A stretch of 64,000 bases of DNA from an uncultured Campylobacterales bacterium (GCA_947503785.1 CANNFB010000002.1:248001-312000); one strand, 5' to 3'; shown: positions 45,829-55,084, counted from the stretch's first letter. Program-made: numbers and translations. The notes: generated by a model from the sequence alone, not told the origin.

Positions 45829-46689
45829 TTAGTAAAAAATATTATCTAATACTATCAAAACAAAAAATACTATTCCTAAATATCCATTTACTGTAAAGAA
45901 GGCTTTATCTATTTTTGTAAAATCTTTATTAACTAAATAGTGTTCATAAGCCAGCATCACAGCACTTATAACTACTGCTAAATACGCAAAGGCTGAACTT
46001 TCTGAACTTATTACAAATAGTAACCAAAAAATTACTGTTAAGATATGAAATACTTTTGATATTAACATTGTATTTTTAGCACCGAATTTTGAAGGAATTG
46101 AGTGAAGGTTTAATTTTTTATCAACTTCTATATCTTGCAGTGAATAAAGTAAATCAAATCCTGCAACCCAAAACATAACCCCAATACTTAAAAATACTGT
46201 CCATAAAGGAATTGTTTCTAAAACTGTTACAACTCCTGCGATTGGTGCAAGTCCTAATGATATTCCAAGTATTATATGTGCTAAATATGAAAATCTTTTA
46301 AAATATGAGTATGAACCAATTATAAATAAAATTGGTAATGACAAATATAAAGCTAAATCATTTACAAAATATGCAATTAGGATAAATCCCAAAGCATTTG
46401 CAATTGTAAAAGTTAGCATTTGTGTTGCAGAAATTCTACCATCTACATTTGGTCTATTAACTGTTCTTGGATTTAAAGCATCTATATCTCTATCCATATA
46501 TCGGTTAAAGCCCATTGCAAAGTTTCTAGCTGTAAGTGCAGCTAAGATTCCTAGAATCATTAATTTAAATCCAAACCAACCATTTGCCGCAACAACCATT
46601 GCTATAAAAATAAAAGGTAGTGAAAATATCGAATGTTTGAACATTACTAGTTCATTAAAATCATTAAGTTTTTTTAGCAGTTTTTCCAT
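45829..46689 (-). CDS. UbiA-family prenyltransferase (MqnP-like)
   Basis: A 286-residue inner-membrane enzyme with about eight hydrophobic segments. The two Asp-rich motifs are NRYMDRDIDALN and DLLYSLQDIEVDK, as in UbiA-type aromatic prenyltransferases. Campylobacterota make menaquinone by the futalosine route, so the MqnP step is likely; 4-hydroxybenzoate octaprenyltransferase is the alternative name. It is transcribed singly. Confidence 0.85.
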   Translation of the reverse strand: MEKLLKKLNDFNELVMFKHSIFSLPFIFIAMVVAANGWFGFKLMILGILAALTARNFAMGFNRYMDRDIDALNPRTVNRPNVDGRISATQMLTFTIANALGFILIAYFVNDLALYLSLPILFIIGSYSYFKRFSYLAHIILGISLGLAPIAGVVTVLETIPLWTVFLSIGVMFWVAGFDLLYSLQDIEVDKKLNLHSIPSKFGAKNTMLISKVFHILTVIFWLLFVISSESSAFAYLAVVISAVMLAYEHYLVNKDFTKIDKAFFTVNGYLGIVFFVLIVLDNIFY

Positions 46690-46799
46690 AAAGAGGATTT
46701 TATCTAAGAATAATAAAAAGGTAAATTAAGTTACATATATATAATGTATAAGGAAGAATAAATAAAGACTTTAAATTGTCTTTATTTATTGATTAGTTT

Positions 46800-47279
46800 T
46801 TATTGCTCTTGAAATTTTGTAGTTGCAATTCTACTTTTTTGATTTGAAATATAGTTAGATAATTCAGTAGATGTATTAAATACTTCACCAACTACTCTTC
46901 TGTTTTGTGCAGCACCAGATTCTGTATTGTTGTTGTATAATGGAGTTGACTCACCAAATCCCATTGCTCTTACTTTAGATGAAGAAACACCTAATCTAAC
47001 TAGTTCAGCTTTAACTTTTGCAGCTCTTTTTGAAGATAAATCATAGTTATAGTTAGCATTTGCTAAAGAACTTGTATGACCTTCGATTACAGTATATAAA
47101 TCAGTTTCTTTTAAAAATTGTGCATATTCTCTAATTTCTTTCATTTCTGATGAATCAGCATAAACAGTTGACGCATTTTTAAATTGAACGTTTAAGTCCT
47201 TAACCATAACACAATCAGCAGCACTTAAAGATGCAGCTCCAACAAATCCAACTAGTGTTGATAAAATAATTTTTTTCAA
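46800..47279 (-). CDS. OmpA-domain periplasmic protein
   Basis: A 159-residue protein with a signal peptide (about 1-20, ending SLSAADC) and a C-terminal OmpA-like peptidoglycan-binding domain: IEGHTSSLANANYNYDLSSKRA, VKAELVRLGV and AQNRRVVGEVF. There is no beta-barrel and no lipobox, so it is a soluble periplasmic protein or a stand-alone domain. The start codon is TTG with GAGGAG upstream. It is divergent from the repeat lipoprotein at 47397, which also binds peptidoglycan. Confidence 0.85.
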   Translation of the reverse strand: MKKIILSTLVGFVGAASLSAADCVMVKDLNVQFKNASTVYADSSEMKEIREYAQFLKETDLYTVIEGHTSSLANANYNYDLSSKRAAKVKAELVRLGVSSSKVRAMGFGESTPLYNNNTESGAAQNRRVVGEVFNTSTELSNYISNQKSRIATTKFQEQ

Positions 47280-47396
47280 TTTTTTCTCCTCAAATTTAAT
47301 AATTAATAAGATAATATCATAATTAAACTAATTTTAAAGTAATATTTATGATTATTTAGATAGCATTTAGTAATTATTCAAAAAAAAGGGATCAAA

Positions 47397-48767
47397 ATGT
47401 CAAAATATTTAAGAAATTCTGCGATATTAGCAGCAGCTGCTGTTATTGGGATGACTGGTTGTACTTCAAAAGATACAATGGGAACATCATCTGATAAAGT
47501 TATGCAATTACAAAAAGAAATTAATGCACAAAATGCAAAAATTTCTCAGTTAGAAATGGATAAGTCAAAGGCTTTAAATTCAATTAGCATGATGAATGCT
47601 GAAGGTAAAGATGCAAATGCTGTAATGAATTCATTAGTTCCTGCAAATGCAAAAGCTGGTGAGTGTTACGCAAAAGTTTTAGTTCCTGCAAAATATGAAA
47701 CTAAAAATATTCAAAAAATGTTAAAAGAAGCTAGAACTAATATAGCTATTATTCCTGCTACTTATAAAGTTGTAGAAAAGAAAGTTACTATTAGAGAAGC
47801 TTCTTCAAGATTAGTTGCAGTTCCAGCAACTTATAAAACTATTACTGAAAAAGTTTTAATTAAGCCAGAAACGACTAAATTAGTTGTTATTCCAGGTACT
47901 TTTAAAAAAGCTACTCAAAACTTAATGGCTTCTCCTGAGTCTTCAAGAATTGTTACAGTTCCTGCAACTTATAAAACTGTAACTGAAACTATTATGGTTG
48001 AACCAGAAAAAACTAAATTAGTTACAGTTCCTGCAACTTATAAAACAGTTTCTGAAAAAATCTTAGTTAAACCAGCTTATACTTCATGGAAAAAAGGTAG
48101 AGGTGAAATTGAAAAAATTGATAACTCTACTGGTGATATTTTATGTTTAGTTGAAGTTCCAGCTGTTTATAAAACACTTACTTCAAAAGTAATTGACAAA
48201 CCTGCGTACACTAAAGCGGTTAAAACTCCAGCTGTTTATAGAACTGTAGAAAGAAGAGTTGTTGTAACTGCTCCAAGTACAAAAGAAATTAAAATTCCAG
48301 CTACGTATAAATCAGTAGCAACTCAAGTTGTTGCAACTCCTGCTACTACGAGAAAAGTTGTTATTCCAGCTGTTTACAAAATGGTAACTAAAAAAGTTGT
48401 AGCAACTCCAGCTACTACTAAAGAAGTTAAAATTCCAGCTGTATGTAAAATGGTTAAAACAAGAGAAATTGCTACTCCTGCAAAAGAAGTTAAAACTAAC
48501 ATTCCTGCAGTTTACACAAACGTACCAACAAAAGTTAAAGTTGCAGATTCTTACTTAAGATGGCAAGGAATTCTTTGTGAAACAAATACTACTAATGATG
48601 TAGTTGCTAACTTACAAAGAGCATTAAAAACTAAAAATTTCAACATCACTAAAATTGATGGTGTGTATGGACCAGAAACAAAAGCTGCTGTTCAAGCATA
48701 CCAAAGAGCAAACAAATTAAATGAAGGTGCTCTTACATTAAAAACACTTAAATCTTTAGGTTTATAG
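47397..48767 (+). CDS. Repeat-rich lipoprotein with peptidoglycan-binding domain
   Basis: A 456-residue protein with a lipoprotein signal (lipobox MTGCTSK). After a short coiled coil it has about 12 copies of a roughly 22-residue unit with the core (V/I)PATYKxV and a following charged strand, two of them interrupted by a W-containing segment and Cys. The C-terminus (about 390-456; LQRALKTKNFNITKIDGVYG ETKAAVQAYQ) is a PG_binding_1 domain. It likely tethers the outer membrane to the cell wall as a beta-rich spacer. The start ATG is preceded by AAGGGATCAAA. It is divergent from the OmpA-domain gene. Confidence 0.75.
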   Translation: MSKYLRNSAILAAAAVIGMTGCTSKDTMGTSSDKVMQLQKEINAQNAKISQLEMDKSKALNSISMMNAEGKDANAVMNSLVPANAKAGECYAKVLVPAKYETKNIQKMLKEARTNIAIIPATYKVVEKKVTIREASSRLVAVPATYKTITEKVLIKPETTKLVVIPGTFKKATQNLMASPESSRIVTVPATYKTVTETIMVEPEKTKLVTVPATYKTVSEKILVKPAYTSWKKGRGEIEKIDNSTGDILCLVEVPAVYKTLTSKVIDKPAYTKAVKTPAVYRTVERRVVVTAPSTKEIKIPATYKSVATQVVATPATTRKVVIPAVYKMVTKKVVATPATTKEVKIPAVCKMVKTREIATPAKEVKTNIPAVYTNVPTKVKVADSYLRWQGILCETNTTNDVVANLQRALKTKNFNITKIDGVYGPETKAAVQAYQRANKLNEGALTLKTLKSLGL

Positions 48768-48774
48768 TATAATT

Positions 48775-48805
48775 AAAACAAAAAGCTTAATTGCTTTTTG
48801 TTTTT
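48775..48805 (+). terminator. Terminator after the repeat lipoprotein gene
   Basis: AAAACAAAAAGC and GCTTTTTGTTTT form a perfect 12-base stem around TTAATT, followed by T residues. Confidence 0.85.
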
Positions 48806-48828
48806 AATTAAATTGGAAAGAAACACTT

Positions 48829-49047
48829 ATGAAAATATTAAAACTTACACTATCTATTTTATTTATCACTATTTTATTTACAGCTTGTACATCAAAAACA
48901 CAAACACATGTAGTAGAATCAAATAAAGATGATGTTTCAAGTCTATTAAAAACTTTGATTGAAAAAGAACAAGAAATAAATAAACTAAATCAAAATTTAG
49001 AAGATTGTAAAAATAAAGATGTAGACTCAAAAGAAAACTCTAAATAA
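48829..49047 (+). CDS. Small lipoprotein
   Basis: A 72-residue protein with a lipoprotein signal peptide (lipobox LFTACTSK, Cys about residue 20). The mature part is a short, charged, coiled-coil-like helix (LIEKEQEINKLNQNLEDC) ending in a second Cys and a Lys/Asp/Ser tail. TGGAAAGAAAC precedes the ATG. The start TACTSK resembles that of the large repeat lipoprotein upstream, suggesting common sorting. Function unknown. Confidence 0.65.
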   Translation: MKILKLTLSILFITILFTACTSKTQTHVVESNKDDVSSLLKTLIEKEQEINKLNQNLEDCKNKDVDSKENSK

Positions 49048-49070
49048 GATAGTCTTCACAAGATTTTTGC

Positions 49071-49076
49071 TAAAAT
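49071..49076 (+). promoter_or_regulatory. -10-like element immediately before miaA
   Basis: TTTTTGCTAAAAT ends six bases before the miaA ATG, and no ribosome binding site fits between. If this is the promoter, the mRNA begins at the start codon. Confidence 0.4.
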
Positions 49077-49082
49077 CACAAG

Positions 49083-49955
49083 ATGAAAGAAATCGCAATT
49101 ATAGGTTCTACTGCCTCAGGTAAAACTGGTTTATCACTAAACTTAGCATACAAAACAAACTCCATAATACTATCTCTTGATTCACTTGCAGTATATAAAG
49201 AAATAGATGTAGCATCTGCAAAACCTACAAAAGAAGAACGTGGAGATATTATTCACTTTGGGATTAATGAAGTTTTACCAAATGAAGAATTTGATGTAAT
49301 TCAATTTATAAACTGTTATAAAAGAGCCAAAGAATTTGCAAAAAAGAACAATAAAAATCTTATTATTGTTGGAGGAACTGGATTTTATTTAAAAAGTTTA
49401 ATTGAAGGTATTTCTACAGGAGTTGATTTTAAAGTAAAACTTGATTCAAATGTTGGTGAAATATATGATTTACTATATTCATTAGATAAAGATTATATGA
49501 CTAAAATTGAAAGAAATGATAGGTATAGAGTGGAAAAAGCTTATGCAATTTATAAAAAAACTGATTTGACTCCAAGTGCTTATTTTAAAGAAAACCCAAA
49601 AGTTCCAATTGCTCAAAATCTTAAACTTTTTGAAATACTTTGGGAAAAAGATGCGCTTAAAAAAAGAATCTATCAAAGAACAACTCAAATGATGAATGAT
49701 GGAATCATTGATGAAGTAATTTATTTAGAAAGAAAATATACTAGAAAACCAAACAGCATGTCCTCAATTGGAATACTTGAAACTCTAGAATTTTTAGATG
49801 GAAAACTAAATAAAAAACAATTAGAAGAAAAAATTGCTCAAAATACAATCAAACTTGCAAAGAGACAAAATACCTTTAATAAAGGTCAATTTAAAAGTAA
49901 TAAAACCTCAAATATTATAACAAACTTAAATTCAGATATTATTAAGTATTTTTAG
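49083..49955 (+). CDS. miaA: tRNA dimethylallyltransferase
   Basis: A 290-residue enzyme that adds a dimethylallyl group to A37 of tRNAs reading UNN codons. It shows the P-loop IIGSTASGKTGLSL, SLDSLAVYKEID, VGGTGFYLKSLIEG and the C-terminal KLAKRQNTF segment with the tRNA-binding motif. The P-loop is eight residues from the start, so 49083 is the natural start although no Shine-Dalgarno sequence is visible. Confidence 0.95.
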   Translation: MKEIAIIGSTASGKTGLSLNLAYKTNSIILSLDSLAVYKEIDVASAKPTKEERGDIIHFGINEVLPNEEFDVIQFINCYKRAKEFAKKNNKNLIIVGGTGFYLKSLIEGISTGVDFKVKLDSNVGEIYDLLYSLDKDYMTKIERNDRYRVEKAYAIYKKTDLTPSAYFKENPKVPIAQNLKLFEILWEKDALKKRIYQRTTQMMNDGIIDEVIYLERKYTRKPNSMSSIGILETLEFLDGKLNKKQLEEKIAQNTIKLAKRQNTFNKGQFKSNKTSNIITNLNSDIIKYF

Positions 49956-49956
49956 A

Positions 49957-49962
49957 TATAAT
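49957..49962 (+). promoter_or_regulatory. -10 element for the rpmE operon
   Basis: TATAAT lies two bases after the miaA stop and 78 bases before the rpmE start. It is followed by a leader that contains AAAGG and CCTTT, which can pair around a 16-base loop. Confidence 0.55.
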
Positions 49963-50039
49963 CCCGCTTCAAAGAGTTTAATAAAGGGCAACATAGACTT
50001 GACCTTTTGTTTTACATTAATTAATATAAGGAATATGGC

Positions 50040-50246
50040 GTGAAAAAAGATATACACCCAGATTACAAAACTTGTGCAGTATCTTGTGCTTGTGGTAATG
50101 CGTTTGAAACTAGATCAAATGTTGAAACTATGAGAATAGATATTTGTTCAGCTTGTCACCCATTCTTTACTGGAGAGCAAAAAATTGTTGATGCTGCTGG
50201 TAGAGTTGAGAAATTCAAAGCTAAATATGCTGCTGCAGCAAAATAG
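50040..50246 (+). CDS. rpmE: Ribosomal protein bL31
   Basis: A 68-residue protein of the large subunit. It begins MKKDIHPDY and has four zinc-binding cysteines, in CAVSCACG and [11 protein letters not shown], so it is the zinc-containing form. The start is GTG with AAGGA upstream. The rsmI start follows nine bases later. Confidence 0.96.
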   Translation: MKKDIHPDYKTCAVSCACGNAFETRSNVETMRIDICSACHPFFTGEQKIVDAAGRVEKFKAKYAAAAK

Positions 50247-50255
50247 TTTACTATT

Positions 50256-51071
50256 ATGTTGTGCTTAGTTCCTACTCCAATTGGTAATCTTGAAGATATC
50301 TCAAAAAGATCTCTTCAAGTTTTGCTGGAGGCGGAACTAATTTTTTGTGAAGATACAAGAGTAACAAAAAAACTACTTTCACTTTTAGGTGAAAAAAACA
50401 ATCTAGACTTTAAAGATAAAGAATACAAATCTTATCACTCTCACAATGAAAAGAAAGTCTTAGAAACATTATCAAAAGAAACTTTTACTAAAAATGTTGT
50501 TTATGTAAGCGACGCAGGAATGCCTTGTGTTTCAGACCCAGGTGCTACTCTTGTAGATTACTGTATTCAAAATGATATAAAATATGATGTATTACCTGGC
50601 GCAAATGCTGTTTTAACAGCTTATGCTATGAGTGGATTTATACATACTACTTTTTCATTTCATGGTTTTTTAGATCATAAAGGAGCCTCAAGAGCTCAGA
50701 AATTAAATGCAATTTTAAATGATGATAAATTAGCAATACTTTATGAATCACCACATAGACTAGCAAAATTACTTGAAGAGTTAAATTCCCTTGAACCTTC
50801 AAGAACAATATTTTTAGCAAAAGAAATTACAAAACTACATCAAACAACTTATAAGAATACTGCTTCAAATTTATATGAAGAGTTTAAAAGTATAAATATA
50901 AGAGGAGAATGGGTTGTAGTAATTGAACCTAAAGAGATAAGTGGTTCACGCCTTGAATTAAAAGACATCCAAGACCTTGATTTAGCTCCTAAAATTAAAG
51001 CAAAACTTATTTCAAAACTTACAGGACAATCTACAAAAGAGGTTTATCAACAACTTTTAGATAAAATCTAG
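50256..51071 (+). CDS. rsmI: 16S rRNA 2'-O-methyltransferase RsmI
   Basis: A 271-residue SAM-dependent methylase acting on C1402 of 16S rRNA. It shows LVPTPIGNLEDIS at the N-terminus, FCEDTRVTKKLL, VSDAGMPCVSDPG and FYESPHR-like LYESPHRLAKLL. No strong Shine-Dalgarno sequence precedes the ATG, so translation may depend on coupling with rpmE. It is two bases from rlmB. Confidence 0.95.
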   Translation: MLCLVPTPIGNLEDISKRSLQVLLEAELIFCEDTRVTKKLLSLLGEKNNLDFKDKEYKSYHSHNEKKVLETLSKETFTKNVVYVSDAGMPCVSDPGATLVDYCIQNDIKYDVLPGANAVLTAYAMSGFIHTTFSFHGFLDHKGASRAQKLNAILNDDKLAILYESPHRLAKLLEELNSLEPSRTIFLAKEITKLHQTTYKNTASNLYEEFKSINIRGEWVVVIEPKEISGSRLELKDIQDLDLAPKIKAKLISKLTGQSTKEVYQQLLDKI

Positions 51072-51073
51072 CC

Positions 51074-51763
51074 ATGATAATATATGGAAAACAAATCGTA
51101 CTATACGTACTAGAGAATCACCCAGAATTAATTGAAGAAGTTTTTCTTTCAAAAGAAATAGATAAAAAACTTTTTTCAAAGTTTGCAAGCCTTAAAAAAG
51201 TAATCTACAAAGTAGATAATCAAAAAGCACAAGCATTAGCAAAAGGTGGAAACCATCAAGGTTTCTTTTTAAAACTGGTTCAATTTAACTATGCACCAAT
51301 TAAAGATTTCAAAGAAATGAACTTTATCTTAGTTTTAGATGGAGTTACTGATGTTGGAAACATTGGAGCAATTGCAAGAACTGCATACTCAATGGGTATT
51401 GAAGGAATTATAGCTTCAAATATCAAAACAATTAACAATGCTGGAATTGTAAGAACAAGTTCAGGAGCATTACTTGACTTACCATTTATGGTTCATCCAA
51501 GATCAGCTGATTTATCAAGTGAACTTAGAGATTGTGGCTTTACTTTAATAGGTGCAACAACTGATGGTGTTGACTTAAAAAAATACGGTAAAATCGAAAA
51601 AACTGATAAAGTTGCACTATTTTTAGGAAGTGAAGGTGAAGGTATATCTCCTAAAGTTGCTAAAAAACTTGATTTAAAAGTATCAATCGCAATGGAACAT
51701 GAATTTGATTCGTTAAACGTATCAGTAGCTGCTGGGATTTTAATTTATAATCTAAAAAGATAA
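51074..51763 (+). CDS. rlmB: 23S rRNA 2'-O-methyltransferase RlmB (SpoU family)
   Basis: A 229-residue SpoU methylase expected to modify G2251 of 23S rRNA. It has the N-terminal substrate-binding region (YGKQIVLYVLE ... GGNHQGFFLK), then the knot domain with LVLDGVTDVGNIGAIARTAY, FLGSEGEGIS and EFDSLNVSVAAGILIY. It is in the rpmE-rsmI-rlmB run seen in Campylobacter. Confidence 0.92.
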   Translation: MIIYGKQIVLYVLENHPELIEEVFLSKEIDKKLFSKFASLKKVIYKVDNQKAQALAKGGNHQGFFLKLVQFNYAPIKDFKEMNFILVLDGVTDVGNIGAIARTAYSMGIEGIIASNIKTINNAGIVRTSSGALLDLPFMVHPRSADLSSELRDCGFTLIGATTDGVDLKKYGKIEKTDKVALFLGSEGEGISPKVAKKLDLKVSIAMEHEFDSLNVSVAAGILIYNLKR

Positions 51764-51774
51764 GAGATTTTATT

Positions 51775-52581
51775 ATGATAAAAAAACTAATTTTAATAAT
51801 TACTTGTACTATAGCTTTAAATGCAAATGTAAATACTCAAATTAGAGATATATTAGGTCAGAGTGCTTATAATAAGCATAAAAACCTTATAAATTATATC
51901 TTTAATGGCTCATCATACTCTAATAATGGCCAAGTTAATTATATTGCATTAACAAGTAAGTTACAAAACAATGGTTTATTAAAATTAAAATATGGATCTA
52001 CTAAATATATAGATGTATCATTTAAAATAAGTGATACACCTAAAAAATCTCTTTTGATTTTAAAAGATGCACTTAATTCTTTGGGACACTATTACTATCT
52101 TGTTCAAGATGCAAGATATGACAAGAACAGCTTTATTTGGAAGATAAAACTAAAAACTGAAGCCGCCATTAACCCTCTCAGATTAGCAAAAGCACTTGAA
52201 AAAAACAATTCTCAAGTAAGCTATATAAAAAGAGAGGGAGCTTATAGCTGGAAATATTCAATAAATAGTGATAATTCAAATATATATAAAGCAAAAGATT
52301 TAATAACAACAAATCAAATATCACTAAAGAAACCACTTAAACCTTATTTAGTAAAAGTTTCAAACGCTAATAGTTTGAATATAACTTCTAATAGAGGGAA
52401 TAGATGGCATCCAGATGTTGTTTTTTATGATAATGATTTAAATATTATAGAAAACTTTAAAGATGATAGTTTACATCAAAATTTAAGAGTTGATGTACCA
52501 ATTAATACAACTTATATAAAAATAAATGATTTGTATTCCCTTGCTAATTTAAAGCGTGGGATTAGTATTACTAAGGAGTAA
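51775..52581 (+). CDS. Conserved Campylobacterota periplasmic protein
   Basis: A 268-residue protein with a signal peptide ending near ALNANVNTQ. It has no domain that I recognise; a region with LILKDALNSLGHYYYLVQDARYD and a C-terminal beta-rich part (VVFYDNDLNIIENF) are visible. The same position, between rlmB and the aminotransferase-hom pair, holds Cj0151c/Cj0152c-type genes in Campylobacter jejuni, so this is a conserved family of unknown function. Confidence 0.65.
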   Translation: MIKKLILIITCTIALNANVNTQIRDILGQSAYNKHKNLINYIFNGSSYSNNGQVNYIALTSKLQNNGLLKLKYGSTKYIDVSFKISDTPKKSLLILKDALNSLGHYYYLVQDARYDKNSFIWKIKLKTEAAINPLRLAKALEKNNSQVSYIKREGAYSWKYSINSDNSNIYKAKDLITTNQISLKKPLKPYLVKVSNANSLNITSNRGNRWHPDVVFYDNDLNIIENFKDDSLHQNLRVDVPINTTYIKINDLYSLANLKRGISITKE

Positions 52582-52584
52582 TAA

Positions 52585-53799
52585 GTGTTTGATGAAATAG
52601 AGTTTGAAAGAATGAAGCGACTTCCAAACTACGTGTTTGCAGAAGTTAATAATATAAAAATGGAAGCAAGACGTGCGGGTGAAGATATTATAGATTTTTC
52701 TATGGGAAATCCTGATGGTCCTGCACCACAACATGTAATTGATAAATTAAAAGAAACTGCTGATAAAGCAAAAAATCATGGTTACTCTGCAAGTGCTGGT
52801 ATTTATAAACTAAGACTTGCAATTTGTAATTGGTATAAAAGAAAATATGGTGTTGATTACTTAGATCCAGATAAGCATGCATGTGCAACTATGGGTTCTA
52901 AAGAAGGTTATGTTCATCTAGTTCAAGCAATAGTAAATGTAGGTGATGTAGCAGTTGTTCCTGATCCTACATATCCAATTCACTCTTATGCATTTATGTT
53001 AAGTGGAGCAGCAATTCATAAGTTTGAACTTTCATTTGGAAGTGATTTTAGAGTTGATGAAGATTTATTTTTTGAAAGATTACAAAAAACTTTAAATGAG
53101 TCAATTCCTAAAGTAAAATATGTTTTAGTTAACTTTCCACATAACCCAACTTGTGCAACAGTAACACCAGAGTTTTACCAAAGATTAGTTGATATGGCAA
53201 AAAGAGAAAGATTCTATGTGATTTCTGATATTGCTTATGCTGACATAACTTTTGATGGATATAAAACTCCTTCAATTTTTGGAGCAGAGGGCGCACTAGA
53301 TGTTGCAGTTGAATCATTTACTTTATCTAAATCTTATAATATGGCTGGATGGAGAGTTGGATTCATCGTAGGAAATGAAAAACTTGTTGGTGCTTTAAAG
53401 AGAATCAAATCATGGCTTGATTATGGAATGTTTACGCCAATTCAAGTAGCAGCTACTGTAGCGTTAGATGGTCCACAAGAATGTGTTGCAGAGCATACTG
53501 AAAAATATAGATTCAGACGTGATGTAATGATTGATGCATTTAAAGATGCAGGTTGGGATATGGATGTACCAAATGCTTCAATGTTTATTTGGGCAAAAAT
53601 TCCAAAATGTGCAGAGCATTTAGGAAGTATGGAATTCTCAAAACAATTAATTACTCATGCAAAAGTGGCAGTAAGTCCTGGGATTGGATTTGGTCATTAT
53701 GGTGATAATTATGTAAGAATTGCACTAATTGAAAATGAAAAAAGAATTAGACAAGCAGCGAAAAATATAAAGAAATATTTAAAATCATTAGAAAAATAA
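52585..53799 (+). CDS. Aspartate/LL-diaminopimelate-type aminotransferase
   Basis: A 404-residue class I/II PLP enzyme. It shows DFSMGNPDGPAP, the region HGYSASAGIYKLR, the NFPHNPT motif, and the Schiff-base lysine in FTLSKSYNMAGWRVGF. The start is GTG with AAGGAG upstream. Its placement directly before hom suggests a role in aspartate-family amino acids, but close relatives include alanine and LL-diaminopimelate aminotransferases, so the substrate is not assigned. Confidence 0.85.
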   Translation: MFDEIEFERMKRLPNYVFAEVNNIKMEARRAGEDIIDFSMGNPDGPAPQHVIDKLKETADKAKNHGYSASAGIYKLRLAICNWYKRKYGVDYLDPDKHACATMGSKEGYVHLVQAIVNVGDVAVVPDPTYPIHSYAFMLSGAAIHKFELSFGSDFRVDEDLFFERLQKTLNESIPKVKYVLVNFPHNPTCATVTPEFYQRLVDMAKRERFYVISDIAYADITFDGYKTPSIFGAEGALDVAVESFTLSKSYNMAGWRVGFIVGNEKLVGALKRIKSWLDYGMFTPIQVAATVALDGPQECVAEHTEKYRFRRDVMIDAFKDAGWDMDVPNASMFIWAKIPKCAEHLGSMEFSKQLITHAKVAVSPGIGFGHYGDNYVRIALIENEKRIRQAAKNIKKYLKSLEK

Positions 53800-53813
53800 T
53801 AATAGGAAAACAA

Positions 53814-55076
53814 ATGCTAAAAGTAGGAATTATTGGAGTTGGAACTGTTGGAGCTAGTGTTGCAAATATTTTAAGAGATAATAAAAATATTATTACTGCA
53901 CGTGCTGGTATTGAAATTGAACCAGTTCTAGGAGTAGTTTCTAACTTAAGTAAAGAAAGAGATGTATCTATTAAATTAACAGATAATATTGATGAAGTTT
54001 TAAATGACGATTCAATTGATATTGTTGTTGAACTTATGGGTGGAATTGAAAAACCTTATGAGATTGTAAAAAAAGCCCTAGCAAAAGGTAAGGCAGTTGT
54101 AACTGCAAATAAAGCCTTACTTGCATATCACAGATATGAATTACAAGACTTAGCAGGAGATACACCTTTTGAATATGAAGCGGCGGTTGCTGGTGGTATT
54201 CCAATTATTAATGCTTTAAGAGAAGGTTTAACTGCAAATAATATTTTGTCAATCAAAGGTATCATGAATGGTACTTGTAACTATATGCTTACAAAGATGA
54301 TTGATGAAGGTATTGATTATGATACTATTTTACAAGAATCACAAGAATTAGGATATGCAGAAGCTGATCCAACATTTGATGTTGGTGGTTTTGATGCCGC
54401 TCATAAATTACTAATTTTAGGATCAATTGCTTATGGTATTGATGCAAAACCTGAAGATATTTTAATTGAAGGTATTCAAGATATTTCTCCTGAAGATATT
54501 GATTTTGCAAATGAGTTTGATTATTCAATTAAACTTCTTACAATTGCTAAAAAAATAGGTAATGAGATTGAATTAAGAGTTCATCCTGTTTTACTTCCAA
54601 ATAGTGAAATGATTGCAAAAGTAGATGGTGTTATGAACGGTGTTTCTGTTATTGGAGATAAAGTTGGTGAAACAATGTATTATGGACCAGGAGCAGGTGG
54701 AGATGCTACAGCCTCTGCTGTTGTTGCAAATATAGTTGATATTGCTAGACGTGGGAAAGGTTCTCCTATGTTAGGTTTTGAAACTTCTTATGGTGAAGAT
54801 TTAAAACTAATGAGCAAAGATGATATAAAAACAAAATATTACCTAAGACTTAGAGTTGAAGATAAAGCTGGAGTATTAGCAAAAATTGCAACTATCTTAA
54901 GTGAATATGATATTTCAATAGAAAAAATGATTCAAAAACCACTTAATAAAACTTGTGCTCATTTATTACTTTCAACTCATACTTGTATTGAAAGTGATAT
55001 AAGCAAAGCATTAGCAAAGATTGAAGCGACAAGTTTTGTTACTTCAAAACCTGCAATGATAAGAATAGAAGATTAA
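53814..55076 (+). CDS. hom: Homoserine dehydrogenase
   Basis: A 420-residue enzyme reducing aspartate semialdehyde to homoserine for threonine and methionine synthesis. It has GIIGVGTVGASVA (NAD(P) loop), ANKALLAYH, the GIMNGTCNYMLT motif and the ELGYAEADPTFDVGGFDAAHK block. An ACT domain (about 348-420; YLRLRVEDKAGVLAKIA) follows, implying feedback control by an amino acid. It begins 14 bases after the aminotransferase stop. Confidence 0.96.
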   Translation: MLKVGIIGVGTVGASVANILRDNKNIITARAGIEIEPVLGVVSNLSKERDVSIKLTDNIDEVLNDDSIDIVVELMGGIEKPYEIVKKALAKGKAVVTANKALLAYHRYELQDLAGDTPFEYEAAVAGGIPIINALREGLTANNILSIKGIMNGTCNYMLTKMIDEGIDYDTILQESQELGYAEADPTFDVGGFDAAHKLLILGSIAYGIDAKPEDILIEGIQDISPEDIDFANEFDYSIKLLTIAKKIGNEIELRVHPVLLPNSEMIAKVDGVMNGVSVIGDKVGETMYYGPGAGGDATASAVVANIVDIARRGKGSPMLGFETSYGEDLKLMSKDDIKTKYYLRLRVEDKAGVLAKIATILSEYDISIEKMIQKPLNKTCAHLLLSTHTCIESDISKALAKIEATSFVTSKPAMIRIED

Positions 55077-55084
55077 ATTCTTCT
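55067..55084 (+). terminator. Weak terminator after hom
   Basis: AGAAGA and TCTTCT pair around TTAAAT across the hom stop codon, followed by TTCTT. The stem is short, so efficiency is doubtful. Confidence 0.4.
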
